Shown in pieces: positions 56,801 through 64,000 of a DNA stretch of 64,000 nucleotides (position 1 is the first letter of the stretch; the number at the start of each line of letters is the position of its first letter). The DNA is from Bicyclus anynana (taxonomy: Eukaryota; Arthropoda; Insecta; Lepidoptera; Nymphalidae). A model generated the notes under the pieces. That model saw nothing but the letters and a program-made list of their open reading frames with translations. It did not search any database and was not told the DNA's origin. The DNA is taken from positions 411,501 to 475,500 of the forward strand of contig NC_069108.1 of the NCBI RefSeq assembly GCF_947172395.1. The letters are read 5' to 3'. The translations under genes and the position numbers were made by a program.

Positions 56801-59800
56801 AGTGTCGGGTTAGCTTTTCTTTGTGCTTTTTTACAACTGTTTTTGATTTCTTCACAGATAGTAGTTCCTCATTTCCAGATATTGGTGGGTTTCGTCGTTG
56901 CGAGTAAACCAAGGGGCATCAGTAGTCCTCAGTATATTATTTGGATCCGTTGGATACACATTGCGTTGCATTTACTGCAGGTGCAACATAGCTGAATCCC
57001 GTAGAGCCAGATAGGTTTCAAGACTGCACAGTGTATGAGCAATTTGTTCTTAAGTCTCAGTGTAGACTGTCTGCCAAGTAACCAGATCAGATTTTTGAAC
57101 CTTGTGTTGAGCTCTTTTCTTTTATTATGAATATAATATTTCCATTAAACAGGAATCGGTAAGCTCGTTTTCTTTGCCCTTCACCTTCTACTACAAACGG
57201 CAAAGTGGTGACCCTGACGTGATGTACACGTCAGGCGTTGCCACCGACGGCAAATTCTTACTCAGTCCGGCTAATTCTGTCTTCTGTTCTTCCAGGCACT
57301 GCTCGGCTACGGACGCGGGGTGACGGAGTGGCTGTGCGGAGCCACCATCATCAGCGAGCTCTTCGTGCTGACCGCTGCGCACTGCACGTACAGTGCTAAG
57401 AGGTACAGTGTATTGTGGGAACTTTGGCGGAAAAACCGTAGAAATTGGACAAAAAAATAATATTGTCTATATTAAAAGTATGATAGTCTTCTACTGGTGC
57501 CATCTCTTATCGGTGGTTGGAAATCATGGCTATTTGAACTTTACTGAAACTTGACTGCTGCCTGAATCAGTGATCTGGTACTCATATTGGCGTAAGTTCT
57601 TGAGCCAAGACGTACGTCTAAGACCAGGTTTTCTCTATTTTACATACTTTTATTGCGTAGATTGCAATTCACTTTAGTTCTGCAAAGGTGCACTAGTGAA
57701 TTGAGGATGAAACAAACGCATTATATGTGATTAATTATATTTTCTCGCAGGACTCTATCAAAAGCTTTGGTAAGGTTGCGTTTTTCTAAAAAAATATACG
57801 ACTTGTTTTAAGACCGACTAACGAACACATTTTTTTGTTTGCATGTTTGTTTGTTTTTTTTGTGTGTTAGTTTGTTTTTTTGTTTGTTTGTTGGTGTGTT
57901 TAGTTATTAATTGATTGTTTGTTAGTTTATTAGTTTGTTTACTTATTTATTTTTATTTTTTTATTCATTGGGCAGTGGTCCAGTGACGAAAATCAAAATT
58001 GGCATACATGAGCGATCGGGTAAAGCGCTGAGCCCGCGCAAGTTGTACGGGGTGAGCCAGATACACGTGTATCCTCGCTACCGCTCACCGTACAAGTACC
58101 ACGACATCGCCCTGCTAAAGACCGACCGACGGTACGTTTCAAGCTGCATCATCTTGTGCCTGCTTCGCTATTCCATTACAGATAGTCCTAGATCAAAATA
58201 TTTGTTCAGGGTTGTACGCAAACTTTGTATCGGAGAAAATAATTTTATGAACGAAAATTTTAATGGTGGTGGGAAGTTCCTTTCCAAGCAAGACTTTGCT
58301 ATGTCCAATAATAAATAACCAAATTTTTTTTCTCCAAAATATATTCGTGGAAAATGTTATATTCTGAAGGGTATTATAATTGCCGTTTTCTCTATATCCT
58401 CATGCTTATGATTTATAGTAAAAAGTTATTCCAATATGATCTTGAAAATATTTCATATACATTTTATTAGCTAATGAAATTAGCCGACATCAATTCCTTT
58501 AACAGTGAAATAATAATAATAATAACCGCGACTTGCGGCTTAATTTTCCGAAGTACGGAGGTATGACATCACCAACATCCCATGTTTTTTGAGGGAATGT
58601 ATTGGAAGAAAGTTAAAGTTTAAATTATATTATTAATCTGGAGCCTCAAATATAAAGTAACGAGGCATGTTTATGAAGTTATCAACCAATTTAACGAATA
58701 CCTACCTTTATTACTTTTGGGAGGTTTTTTAGAGGACCTGCATTATATTGATAATGTCTAAATAAACCCTAGCTGAGTTGATTGTGGGTTCCTCTCGGAC
58801 CAATGCGCGTTTGGAATTTAAATTTTAAGTTTTCGACCAATTATAATCACCATTACTTAATAATAATTACCTGATATTTTTAAAGGGCTTGTTAACTAAG
58901 TCTAATAGATATTTTTTTTTATCTTTACAAGTTAGCCCTTGACTACAATCTCACCTGATGGTAAGTGATGATGCAATCTAAAATAGAAGCGAGATAACTT
59001 GTTAGGAGTAGGATGTAAATCCACATCCCTTTCGGTTTATACACGACATCGTACCAGAAAGTTAAATCGCTTGGCGGTATGTTTTTGCCGGTAGGGTGCG
59101 AACCACGACCGAAGCCTTCCACCAGTCAGATCTGGACGATTTAAGAAAACCTCAATCAGGCCAGCCGGGGATTGAACCCAGGATCTCCATCTTGTTAGTC
59201 CACTGCGCATACAGCGCCACGGAGGTCGTCTAAAAATGAACTTTGACTTTGACTTTATGCAGGATGCAACTGGATCGCTGGGCAGTGCCCGCCTGCCTGG
59301 TCGCCGGCAGCCCCGTGGATGACTCCGAGGTATTGGTGACGGGGTGGGGCACCACGGTGTTCAGGGTGCTCCCCAACACCTTGCAGAAGGTAGGAGCTGA
59401 TCTTCGGAACCTTTCCTTTAGAAAGCTTTTTCTTTTTAACCGACTTCCAAAAAGGAGGAGGTTCTACGTTCGGCTGTATGTATGTTTTTTTTTTTTTTTT
59501 GTAGTGTTCTTTTTATCTTTTTATTTATTTGTAATGATATAAGTGCGGTTTGTTGATATTAAAGAAGCAGAGGCTGTAATTATCAAAGCGCACGTATGTC
59601 ATACGACGTTTTAAAACACATTTGCGAGGAAACACACTTTGAACACACTTTCTGAAAAAGAGTTTGCATCTTTGCCTGTTTTTCTTATCATGACATTTTG
59701 ATACGCTTGTCATTTTTGCACAGTCGAAGTGCGCACACCAGTGTTTGTTTTTTTTATTAATATTAAAATTATTAAAATTAAAGAATTAAATGTTTTATTA

Positions 59801-61652
59801 TTATATTTTATCTCACAAAGTTAATTTTTTTCATAAAATGATGAACACTTTTCTGACATTAAAACTCTTTGCCGTGATTTAAAAAAGTACCGGTCGTTTT
59901 TAGACGGATGATAAAGGTTTTATATTACATTACGGCACACGTGCATTTTACTTTACATAACGACACATATGCGTAATGAGTTACATTACCACATCCAAAT
60001 TGTATTGTATCCAATATGATATCCAATCTGCATTGTTGTCACTGATGATGATTTTTTTTTATAACACATAACAAAGGATAGACCTGGCTGAGTTTGTTGT
60101 GGGCTCTTCTCGGACAAAGGCGCGTTTGGAACCCTCGTAACGTTAATTTTAAGTTTTCGAATAATTATTATCACCATTATCTTAAGTTAATTTTATTATT
60201 ACCTGACGTTTCGAAAGAGCTTGTAAGCTAAGCCTATTTGAAATAAATTAATTTTGACTTTGACTTTGACTTTCATGGTTGCAGGTGATTCTGCCTCGGT
60301 ACCCGGACAAAGAGTGCGTCGCCAAGATGCGTGACGTTCGTCTGTTGCCGAGCGGACTGGACCCGGCCACGCAGATGTGCTACGGAGACAAGAACACCAG
60401 GAAGGACTCTTGCCATGTCAGTCAAAGGATTTACAATTCTTTGTAACAATCATTCATTCAAATATTTTCGAGGCATTGCGTGGACCCGCGAATGCCTCTT
60501 AGACTTAAGGGTAAAATATTCAAAACGGTTGTAAGACCTGTCGTGCTGTATGGATCAGAATGTTGGGCGGTGAAAGGGACGGATAGTAAACGAATACATG
60601 TGAACGAAATGCGTATGTTGAGATGGATGTGTGGTGTGACAAGAATAGATAAAATAAGGAATGAGTATATAAGAGGAAGTCTGAAGGTGGCGCCAGTGAC
60701 AGAAAAATTGAGGAGTAGAAGGTTAGCTTGGTATGGACATGTAATGCGTAGAGAGGAAAGTCATATTACTAGAAAAACGTTGAATGTGCAAGTGGAAGGA
60801 CATAAGAGGAGAGGAAGGCCAAAGAAGAGATGGTTGGATTGTGTGAAAGAGGACATGTGTGTAAAAGGAGTGGATGATGAGTTGACGAGTAATAGAGACG
60901 AATGGAAAAGATTGACATATTTTTCCGACCCCACTTAAATGGGATAAGGGTAAGGAGATGATGATTTCCAGATTTATTATTTCAAGTGATGATGAAAGAA
61001 AGAAAATAAATTTATTAAAGGAGGATGGCGAAAGTGGGAGTCACACTCAGAAGTGACGTACACTCCTACGTTTGTATTAATTAAAATTATTATTTTATAA
61101 GATTCCTGTAAATAAAATATTGAGATTTTACGACCAAAACGCCTTGTCGTATTTATCAATCACGCAGTTGGCGGTGCGTCATTGCCGGTAGGGTGGTAAC
61201 TAGTTACGGCCGAAGCCTCCTACCAAGGCTAGTGCTTCTATAACATAAATCTATAATATAAAAATGAATCGCATAATGCGTTGGTAAGCGCATAACGCAA
61301 TAAAACCTGGACCAATTTGGCCAATTCTTTTTTTTAAATTGTTCGATGAAGTTCTAGGATGGTTTTTACGGCGAGAAAAATTCCAATAATAGGGTAGGGG
61401 TAGTGTAGGAGTAGGAGTAGGAGTAGGGGTAGGGTAGTATTCAATAGTTTTCTGACTTTTACTAAGATATCTCTGGTGACATTCCAGGGTGACAGCGGTG
61501 GGCCCGCCGTGGTGAAGCACCCGGAGGTCTCCTGTATGTACCTGGTGATAGGGGTCATCTCCTGGGGCAGGCACTGCGGGGTTCCCAACCAGCCCGGCGT
61601 CTACACCCGGGTGGAGTATTACTTGCCCTGGATCGAAGGCATTGTGTGGTAA
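44854..61652 (+). CDS. clip-domain serine protease, ten coding exons
   Basis: Secreted or membrane-anchored protease zymogen of the haemolymph cascade type. Exons 44850-44947, 50391-50479, 51750-51838, 52778-52869, 54708-54850, 57296-57402, 57976-58131, 59263-59389, 60285-60416 and 61488-61652, all AG/GT with matching phases, give 397 aa from ATG 44854 (or 395 from ATG 44860). Residues 1-31 hold a hydrophobic leader with CCC. The clip domain has six Cys at 35, 44, 50, 63, 73 and 74. The linker to about 154 contains SDSCDP and KCVQY. The catalytic domain starts at VSEGQNASPGEFPHM; the predicted cleavage is after Leu154, as in Snake-type proteases, not Arg. Triad: His198 (LTAAHC), Asp248 (HDIALL), Ser346 (GDSGGP). 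Asp340 predicts trypsin-like specificity. It ends GVYTRVEYYLPWIEGIVW. Closest group by motif: Snake/HP-like clip proteases (FPHM, clip spacing); the exact orthologue is not determined. Confidence 0.93.
44968..45690. other. protease intron 1, unassigned part
   Basis: Starts with a TATACAGGGTGTCCCGTAA end seen also at 63568; no other recognisable element and no coding block. Confidence 0.35.
45694..46150 (-). mobile_element. Helitron-like element with long CCTACCC array
   Basis: CTAGCGGACGCCCGCGACTT, then from about 45745 to 46130 nearly 400 bp of CTACCC/CCTACC-type units with point changes; the body beyond is lost. Confidence 0.65.
46181..46375 (+). mobile_element. Lep1-type element
   Basis: CTATGCTAATAATATAAAGA ... 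GGGAACTACGTAAATGAAAG and GCGTCATATAGTG end; the CTAG is mutated. Confidence 0.6.
46380..46790. other. AT-rich intron DNA, unassigned
   Basis: TCTTTTAGAAATTTTGTATTATCTCC recurs near 49288 after another Lep1-type copy, so at least 46380-46450 is repeat. Confidence 0.4.
46798..46953 (-). mobile_element. Lep1-type fragment
   Basis: TATAGCCTATAGCACTCCCC to TCTTTATAATATTAGTATAG. Confidence 0.65.
47095..47310 (+). repeat. probable LINE 3'UTR with (TTTC)n tail
   Basis: Moderately GC-rich (TGCTGAGCTGGGGCCATTTT, GTCCTGGATGTCCTGGTGTA), closing AAATAAATGCATTTTTC and TTTCTTTCT. No frame readable. Confidence 0.4.
47313..47672 (+). mobile_element. Helitron-like element, complete, with GTAGGG units
   Basis: 360 bp from TCTATACTAATATTATAAAG to CGGACGAAGTCGCGGGCG and TCGGCTAG|T. 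Carries two blocks of GGGTAGGATAGGGGTAGTTG, which shows that the short G-rich array belongs to the element itself. Confidence 0.85.
47833..48022 (-). mobile_element. SINE S2, head missing
   Basis: TTATTCTTTACAAGTTAGCC through GGCGGCACGTCTTTGTCGGT. Confidence 0.75.
48044..48440 (-). mobile_element. Helitron-like H1 variant
   Basis: CTAGCGGACGCCCGCGTCTT, TTTCACCCTCTTCTTATTTT, CAGCATGATGCCCGAATAAC. Confidence 0.65.
48448..48642 (-). mobile_element. Lep1-type Helitron-like element, complete
   Basis: Reverse of the full form: CTAGCTGACGCCGCGCGGTT ... CTTTATAATATTAGTTTAGA. Confidence 0.85.
48833..49085 (-). mobile_element. Helitron-like H1 element
   Basis: CTAGCGGATGCCCGCGACTT ... AACTTTCGCCTTTATATATA; an internal CATTCCATTCC expansion. 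Confidence 0.7.
49090..49275 (+). mobile_element. Lep1-type element, diverged
   Basis: GTGTATAAAGAGCTTAAATT ... GGTGAAACCGTGATGCGTCC. Confidence 0.6.
49380..49595 (+). mobile_element. SINE S2, head missing
   Basis: GTTTCTTAATTAGTCCAGGT through CATCAGGTGAGATTGTAGTC. Confidence 0.75.
49879..50270 (-). mobile_element. Helitron-like H1 element
   Basis: CTAACGGACGCCCGCGACTT (CTAG mutated to CTAA) with two body halves and the AATAGTAGTAGGA start; a short S1 scrap follows at 50275-50325. Confidence 0.7.
50590..50705 (-). repeat. inverted copy of the 38278-38365 repeat
   Basis: GCGATGCTTCTGCGCTCGCC and AAACCCCCCGGTGACGCC are the reverse of the 38.3-kb copy. Confidence 0.6.
50710..51160. other. intron 2 sequence, open on both strands, unassigned
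   Basis: Moderately GC-rich with ~90-codon frames on both strands (50811-51089 plus, 50989-50717 minus). No splice borders, no known motif, and neither frame is compatible with the protease. Probably mobile DNA. Confidence 0.35.
51168..51705 (+). mobile_element. SINE S1 split by a LINE Lb end
   Basis: S1 head and body 51168-51357 and 3' part 51599-51705; the insertion duplicated AGTCT (51353-51357, 51599-51603). Confidence 0.8.
51358..51598 (-). mobile_element. LINE Lb 3' end inserted in S1
   Basis: Reverse 3'UTR: TTTATTTCAAGTAGGCTCAG, GGTTCGGAAGGCAGGTTCTG, ATACCGGCAAGAAACTCAAC; 241 bp, heavily 5'-truncated. Confidence 0.8.
51872..52213 (+). mobile_element. chimeric Helitron-like element
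   Basis: The first half is Lep1-type (TCTATACTAACATTATAAAG, GTTAGATAGCCCATTTATCG), while the end is H1-type (GCGGACGATGTCGCGGGCGT and CCGCTAG|T). The junction has AAATAGGGAAATAGGGAAAT. Confidence 0.75.
52214..52515 (+). mobile_element. SINE S2, full length
   Basis: GACGGCCTCCGTGGTGCAGT to GGGCTAACTTGTTAAGAATA; directly follows the chimeric Helitron. Confidence 0.8.
52637..52672. repeat. 16-bp inverted repeat
   Basis: AATTGGCCCAGGCATT and AATGCCTAGGCCAATT around a short loop, about 100 bp upstream of protease exon 4. Confidence 0.8.
52915..53200 (+). mobile_element. SINE S1 copy
   Basis: GTGATAGCCCAGTGGATATG to GCAGTGAGCCGAATGAGTTG; begins 46 bp after the donor of exon 4. Confidence 0.8.
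53380..53790. mobile_element. diverged MITE M2-like element
   Basis: Left GTGCTACCTTCTGATCGCTT and CTCAAACCGTTTAAAT; right GAGTTTGAAGGCGATGCCAT; longer and more decayed than other M2 copies, with a poly(A/T)-rich filler. Confidence 0.45.
54135..54303 (-). mobile_element. MITE M1, internally deleted
   Basis: Starts GGGATGATGACTAG (the far end) and jumps to CTCGGCAGCGCCGCAAATCT, closing AAACAGTTATCATCCC. Confidence 0.7.
54482..54573. mobile_element. foldback MITE, ~31-bp arms
   Basis: ACGTAAACGCGAATTTC...GGAATTGAAACAG and CTGTTTCAATTCC...AATTTGCGTTTACGT around CGCCATCTAGCGGCAC. Confidence 0.75.
54608..54680. repeat. CTACCC-type array before exon 5
   Basis: CCCTACC/CCTAACC units ending 27 bp before the acceptor; they add to the pyrimidine-rich tract of that intron. 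Confidence 0.65.
54946..55250 (+). pseudogene. LINE Lb 3' fragment
   Basis: TATAGAATATTGATGAGTTCC then AAAAGCGCTTGGAGGCCATT (the DEFL-KD-AWRPLDQLPP region), then the 3'UTR to GATTTGATTTGATTTG. Confidence 0.75.
55588..56703. mobile_element. CpG-rich TIR element, interrupted by hAT
   Basis: Ends GTCCAGAAGGGGCAAATTCG (55596) and CGAATTCGCCGTTTCTGGAC (to 56694) are imperfect inverted repeats of about 30 bp. The interior is full of ACGCGCG-type motifs unlike the AT-rich surroundings. Removing the hAT (with one CTAGAGAT) gives an element of about 345 bp. Confidence 0.6.
55778..56540 (+). mobile_element. non-autonomous hAT element with transposase C-terminal remnant
   Basis: TIRs CAGAGATGTAACGGAG and CTCCGTTACATCCCTG (one mismatch) flanked by a perfect 8-bp duplication CTAGAGAT (55770-55777 and 56541-56548). 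The frame 55928-56191 encodes the hAT dimerization region: DDPLLWWKVN, IARQYLSCPPGSVASEQLFS, GAG, LRNRLDGDKASKVLFIKYN. The DDE catalytic core is missing. Subterminal GTTCCGATTCCGA-type repeats lie on both sides. Confidence 0.9.
56704..57290. other. protease intron 5, remaining part
   Basis: A reverse tRNA-like A box (TAGCTCAATGGTGGTAGCAC) at about 56770-56796 suggests a SINE head; CCTGACGTG/CACGTCAGG at 57212-57234 is a perfect small hairpin. No coding before 57296. Confidence 0.4.
57832..57962. repeat. (TTTG)n-like simple repeat before exon 7
   Basis: Degenerate TTTGTTTG/TTTATTTA run reaching to 13 bp before the acceptor at 57975. Confidence 0.75.
58135..58760. other. protease intron 7, unassigned part
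   Basis: AT-rich; the open frame that runs from exon 7 to 58318 is intron read-through. No repeat recognised. Confidence 0.4.
58765..59258 (+). mobile_element. LINE La 3' end split by SINE S2, touching exon 8
   Basis: La body 58765-58909, S2 insertion, then the La tail GAACTTTGACTTTGACTTT at 59238-59256, which ends 6 bp before exon 8 (acceptor ATGCAG, exon from 59263). Confidence 0.75.
58910..59232 (-). mobile_element. SINE S2, full length
   Basis: Reverse copy from TTTACAAGTTAGCCCTTGAC to the tRNA-like head GCGCCACGGAGGTCGTC. Confidence 0.85.
59535..59990 (+). repeat. dispersed repeat shared with 18520-19090
   Basis: ATAAGTGCGG start, AAAGCGCACGTATGTCATAC, GATGATAAAGGTTTTATATT, ACATTACGGCACACGTGC. 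Confidence 0.65.
60070..60273 (+). mobile_element. LINE La 3' end touching exon 9
   Basis: GGCTCTTCTCGGACAAAGGC ... TTTTGACTTTGACTTTGACT; the tail ends 12 bp before the exon at 60285. Confidence 0.75.
60470..60972 (+). pseudogene. RTE-like LINE reverse-transcriptase C-terminal fragment
   Basis: Frame 60480-60938 reads KTVVRPVVLYGSECWAVKGT, then MRMLRWMCGVTRIDKIRNEY, LAWYGHVMRRE, GRPKKRWLDCVKEDM and ends YFSDPT. These are the standard end motifs of a widespread LINE clade; the last bases before the tail are ATGGGATAAGGGTAAGGAGA and a GATGATGA tail. It begins about 55 bp after the donor of exon 9. Confidence 0.8.
61390..61440. repeat. GTAGG-type array before exon 10
   Basis: GGGTAGGGGTAGTGTAGGAG and similar units, ending about 48 bp upstream of the acceptor; an S2 scrap lies at 61175-61228. 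Confidence 0.65.
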
Positions 61653-61865
61653 TGTGCCTGAGGTAAGTGACCTCCTGATTGATGGTTAGTACGATAATGG
61701 GGTAGTTGACTCGTATCAAATTTAATGTAAATTATAATTATTACCTGTAGTACATGGAATAAGGGTCCGAAATATATCGATTTTAATTTATTAATAATAA
61801 TAATAAAGTTAAAGGAAAAAGTATCAATATACTTGGACCTTGCTCACGAGATTACCGCCATGTGG

Positions 61866-62160
61866 AATGAAATCAAAAAATCAAAATCAAAAATCATTTA
61901 TTTCAAGTAGGCTCAGTTTACAAGCACTTTTGACACGTCAGTTGACTATTTGTAAAGATTCTACCACCGGTTCGGAAGGCAGGTTCTGCTGAGAAGATAC
62001 CGGCAAGAAACTCAACAGTTGCTCTTATGAAATGAAAAAGTCATACAGTACTATAATTTACAATTGATAACAATTACAATTTCTTATAGTTTTACTTCCT
62101 GTGTGAAGGTGGAAGCCGATCCAACGGCCTCCAAGCGCTTTTATCTTTAAGGATGTCAGA
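61866..62160 (-). mobile_element. LINE Lb 3' end
   Basis: Reverse: TTTATTTCAAGTAGGCTCAG ... TTTTACTTCCTGTGTGAAGG and GATCCAACGGCCTCCAAGCG. Confidence 0.8.
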
Positions 62161-62199
62161 ATGTTGAGTCAACTATTATTGTTCCGATAGTTGTTTCAG

Positions 62200-62470
62200 T
62201 CAATGGTCTTATAGCGAAAAGCTTCGACCAATACCTTAAGAAGCTTTCGCTTAACTGTTGGATCAAGAGTCGGATACAAAAGGCAGTGATTCTTGAGACG
62301 GCGCGTATTGTGAGGAGGTTCCTCACTCTGGAGCCCTGACCACCGGTTGCTTGGACACTCAAATGTCCCGCAGCGGGAGGGTGGATTTTTTTTTTATAAA
62401 TTTTTAATAATGTTTTATATTTTATACTTAAATTGTTAAAAATTAAAAAAAAAGAAGAAATAAATAAATG
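62200..62470 (+). pseudogene. LINE Lc C-terminal and 3'UTR fragment
   Basis: Reads DQYLKKLSLNCWIKSRIQKA ... RFLTLEP, stop; the 3'UTR AATGTCCCGCAGCGGGAGGG and AATAAATAAAT tail are almost identical to 23757-24000. Confidence 0.7.
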
Positions 62471-62559
62471 AGAGGAATAAAAAGTTAAAGATTTCTTATA
62501 AAATAAATCACGTATTTTTTTAAATTTTCCCAATTTCAAAAAGGTTCGGATTTGTTAAA

Positions 62560-62670
62560 GTGACGTCATCATCATCATCATATCAGCCGATGGAGTCACT
62601 GCAGACATAGGCCTTTTGTAGGCACTTCCAAACATCACGATACTGAGCCTGCATCCAGTGCAGCAGCTCT
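62560..62670 (-). mobile_element. RTE LINE 3' end
   Basis: (CATCAT)n then ATATCAGCCGATGGAGTCAC, ATAGGCCTTTTGTAGGCACT: the reverse of the 19374-19690 end. Confidence 0.7.
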
Positions 62671-63117
62671 AAAATCATCATAGCATTTTGGCTCGTATTG
62701 TCTAAAATATATTTAAAAACTAAAATTTTCATGTCTCAAAAAAATATGAAAAAACATTTTTCAACGTAGTAAAACGATAATAAACTATTTAAGGCAATTT
62801 TAAAAGTGTCAAATGGCCTATTGGTCTGAGGATGATGATAATTAATTGATAATTGTATTTAGTTTTAAAGTTGATTACAATAAATATATATGGTTGTTTT
62901 ATAAAAAAAACACTATTAATTGATTATGTTTTTTTCACCAGGTCTGTGGCGCGCTATGAAAATGACAGTCAACGTGTTACCTCAAGAATACCTCATACAG
63001 ATAATGTAGATATCATATAAGTTTGTTCTGACATCTTTTGATAAAAGAAAAACAACTATTAACGATCAACGAACCGAAGCCCTGACGCCGTCTGATTGCC
63101 ATTGGCCACAAAATACC

Positions 63118-63297
63118 CCTATATAACAAAAGAATTAAGGACCACTATATAACAGAAGAATTAAGGACCACTATATAACAGAAGAATTAAGGACCACTAT
63201 ATAACAGAAGAATTAAGGACCACTATATAACAGAAGAATTTAGGACGCCTATAACTGAAGAATTTAGGACGACTATAACAGAAGAAATTAGGACCCC
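63118..63297. repeat. 26-bp minisatellite, about seven units
   Basis: Unit CTATATAACAGAAGAATTAAG plus GACCA; the first five units are 26 bp and nearly identical, the last two 24 bp and diverged. Lies in the inferred last 3'UTR exon of the clip protease. Confidence 0.9.
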
Positions 63298-63678
63298 TTA
63301 GAGTTTAGATTTATAACTCTTGACTATGACCCCAAGAATGAATGAAGTGAAATTTCATGAAAATTAAGAATTCTTGGGGTAGAAAATCTTTATTTGTATA
63401 ACAATAATAAAAAGAAGTTCCTTGTCACTGGTGACCTTATTTGGTTATTCGAGAAAAGCAAATTTATAGTAAAAAAAAATAGACTTTTATATAGAGTAAA
63501 TTTTAGTTAACAGGTGCTTTAGTAGTTTAAGAAATAGTTTACTCTAGAAGTAGTAAGTCTTCATATACAGGGTGTCCCGTAAATATTACATACTTTACAA
63601 GGCGACAGCTGACACCAAAGCCTACTAAACTAACGTAATATATGTTAGCCGAATTTTTACGGTTTTAAGATTGATTTT

Positions 63679-63787
63679 TAAGCCTTCCTCGATAAATGGG
63701 CTATCTAACACTGAAAGAATTTTAAAAATAAGAAGTTCCTGAGATTAGCGCGTTCAAACAAACAAACTCTTCAGCTTTATAATATTC
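63679..63787 (-). mobile_element. Lep1-type fragment
   Basis: CTTCCTCGATAAATGGGCTA ... CTCTTCAGCTTTATAATATT. Confidence 0.7.
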
Positions 63788-63814
63788 TTATGATTATTAT
63801 TTTTGACATATTTT

Positions 63815-64000
63815 TGACGGCCTCCGTGGCGTGGTGAATTTATTGACGGAGGTCCTGGGTTCGATCCCTGGCTGGGCAGATTGAGATTTTCTTAATTTGT
63901 CCAGGTCTGGCTGGTGGAAGGCTTCGGCCGTGGCTAGTTACTACCCTACCGGCAAAGACGTACCGCCGATTTAGGTCCGGTACGATGCCTTGCAGAAATC
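63815..64000 (+). mobile_element. SINE S2, cut by the window end
   Basis: GACGGCCTCCGTGGCGTGGT, GGTTCGATCCC, TACCGGCAAAGACGTACCGC; continues past 64000. Confidence 0.8.

Larger units (their letters stand above)
61653..63410 (+). other. probable protease 3'UTR with intron and polyA signal
   Basis: Ten bases after the stop, TGAG|GTAAGTGA is a strong donor (exon end 61662); TTTTTTTCACCAG is a strong acceptor (exon from 62942). AATAAA lies at 63405-63410. The intron holds three LINE fragments. Splicing here is inference from site quality. Confidence 0.5.

Noticed and set aside
58132..58318. Frame continuing past exon 7
   Set aside because: Intron read-through after a good GTACGT donor; exon 8 joins in phase.
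60480..60938. Extra exon of the clip protease
   Set aside because: The frame encodes a LINE C-terminus (YGSECW, GRPKKRW); exon 9 joins exon 10 directly in phase at DSCH|GDSGG.
63118..63297. CRISPR array
   Set aside because: Units are directly abutting with no spacers, in an animal genome; it is a minisatellite.

Overview
The window is nuclear DNA from a moth or butterfly. The evidence is a crustacean cardioactive peptide (CCAP) precursor with spliced exons, two spliced trypsin-like serine protease genes, AT-rich intergenic DNA, and a very dense load of repeats of lepidopteran type. These include Helitron-like elements ending CTAG|T, tRNA-derived SINEs, RTE- and Jockey/CR1-like LINE ends, long-palindrome MITEs and a hAT remnant. 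No bacterial-style operons, CRISPR arrays or confident tRNA/rRNA genes were seen.

Gene layout. (1) 97-2878, + strand: the last three exons of a secreted S1A serine protease whose 5' part lies outside the window. (2) 8212-11495, - strand: four coding exons of the CCAP prepropeptide (124 aa by my count), with a likely non-coding first exon and TATA promoter about 13 kb upstream at 24900-24957. (3) 44854-61652, + strand: ten coding exons of a clip-domain serine protease (397 aa by my count) with an intact catalytic triad and a predicted activation cleavage after Leu rather than Arg/Lys; its 3'UTR probably has an intron and a 26-bp minisatellite. The two proteases share exon phases and C-terminal style and are probably tandem paralogues flanking the neuropeptide gene. 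Clip proteases of this type act in haemolymph cascades (Toll/melanization); CCAP is a neurohormone used at ecdysis and in heart and gut control. There is no functional link between them beyond being neighbours. A possible fourth gene is a GC-rich signal-peptide exon on the - strand at 26123-26302.

Everything else is mostly mobile DNA. Families are named here for use in the entries. S1: a tRNA-derived SINE starting GATAGCCCAGTGGATATGAC. S2: a SINE starting GACGGCCTCCGTGGCGCAGT. S3: a SINE with CAATAGCTCAACGGTAAGAG. H1: Helitron-like elements ending GCGTCCGCTAG|T behind a GCGGAC/GTCCGC hairpin. Lep1-type: short Helitron-like elements starting TCTATACTAATATTATAAAG and ending CAGCTAG|T. M1: a MITE with GGGATGATGAC ends. 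M2: a MITE with ~115-bp palindromic arms. La, Lb, Lc and RTE: LINE 3' ends recognised by their tails or C-terminal peptides. Several insertions can be dated relative to each other from split copies and target-site duplications: LINE in foldback, hAT in MITE, LINE in SINE, Helitron in SINE, Helitron in MITE, and a solo LTR in a repeat.

The most unusual structures are a degenerate ~160-bp tandem satellite (39330-40925) interrupted by a ~590-bp insert that encodes a restriction-like endonuclease domain; Helitron-like elements carrying expanded GTAGGG-type arrays; and splice acceptors of the protease gene that sit directly on LINE tails.
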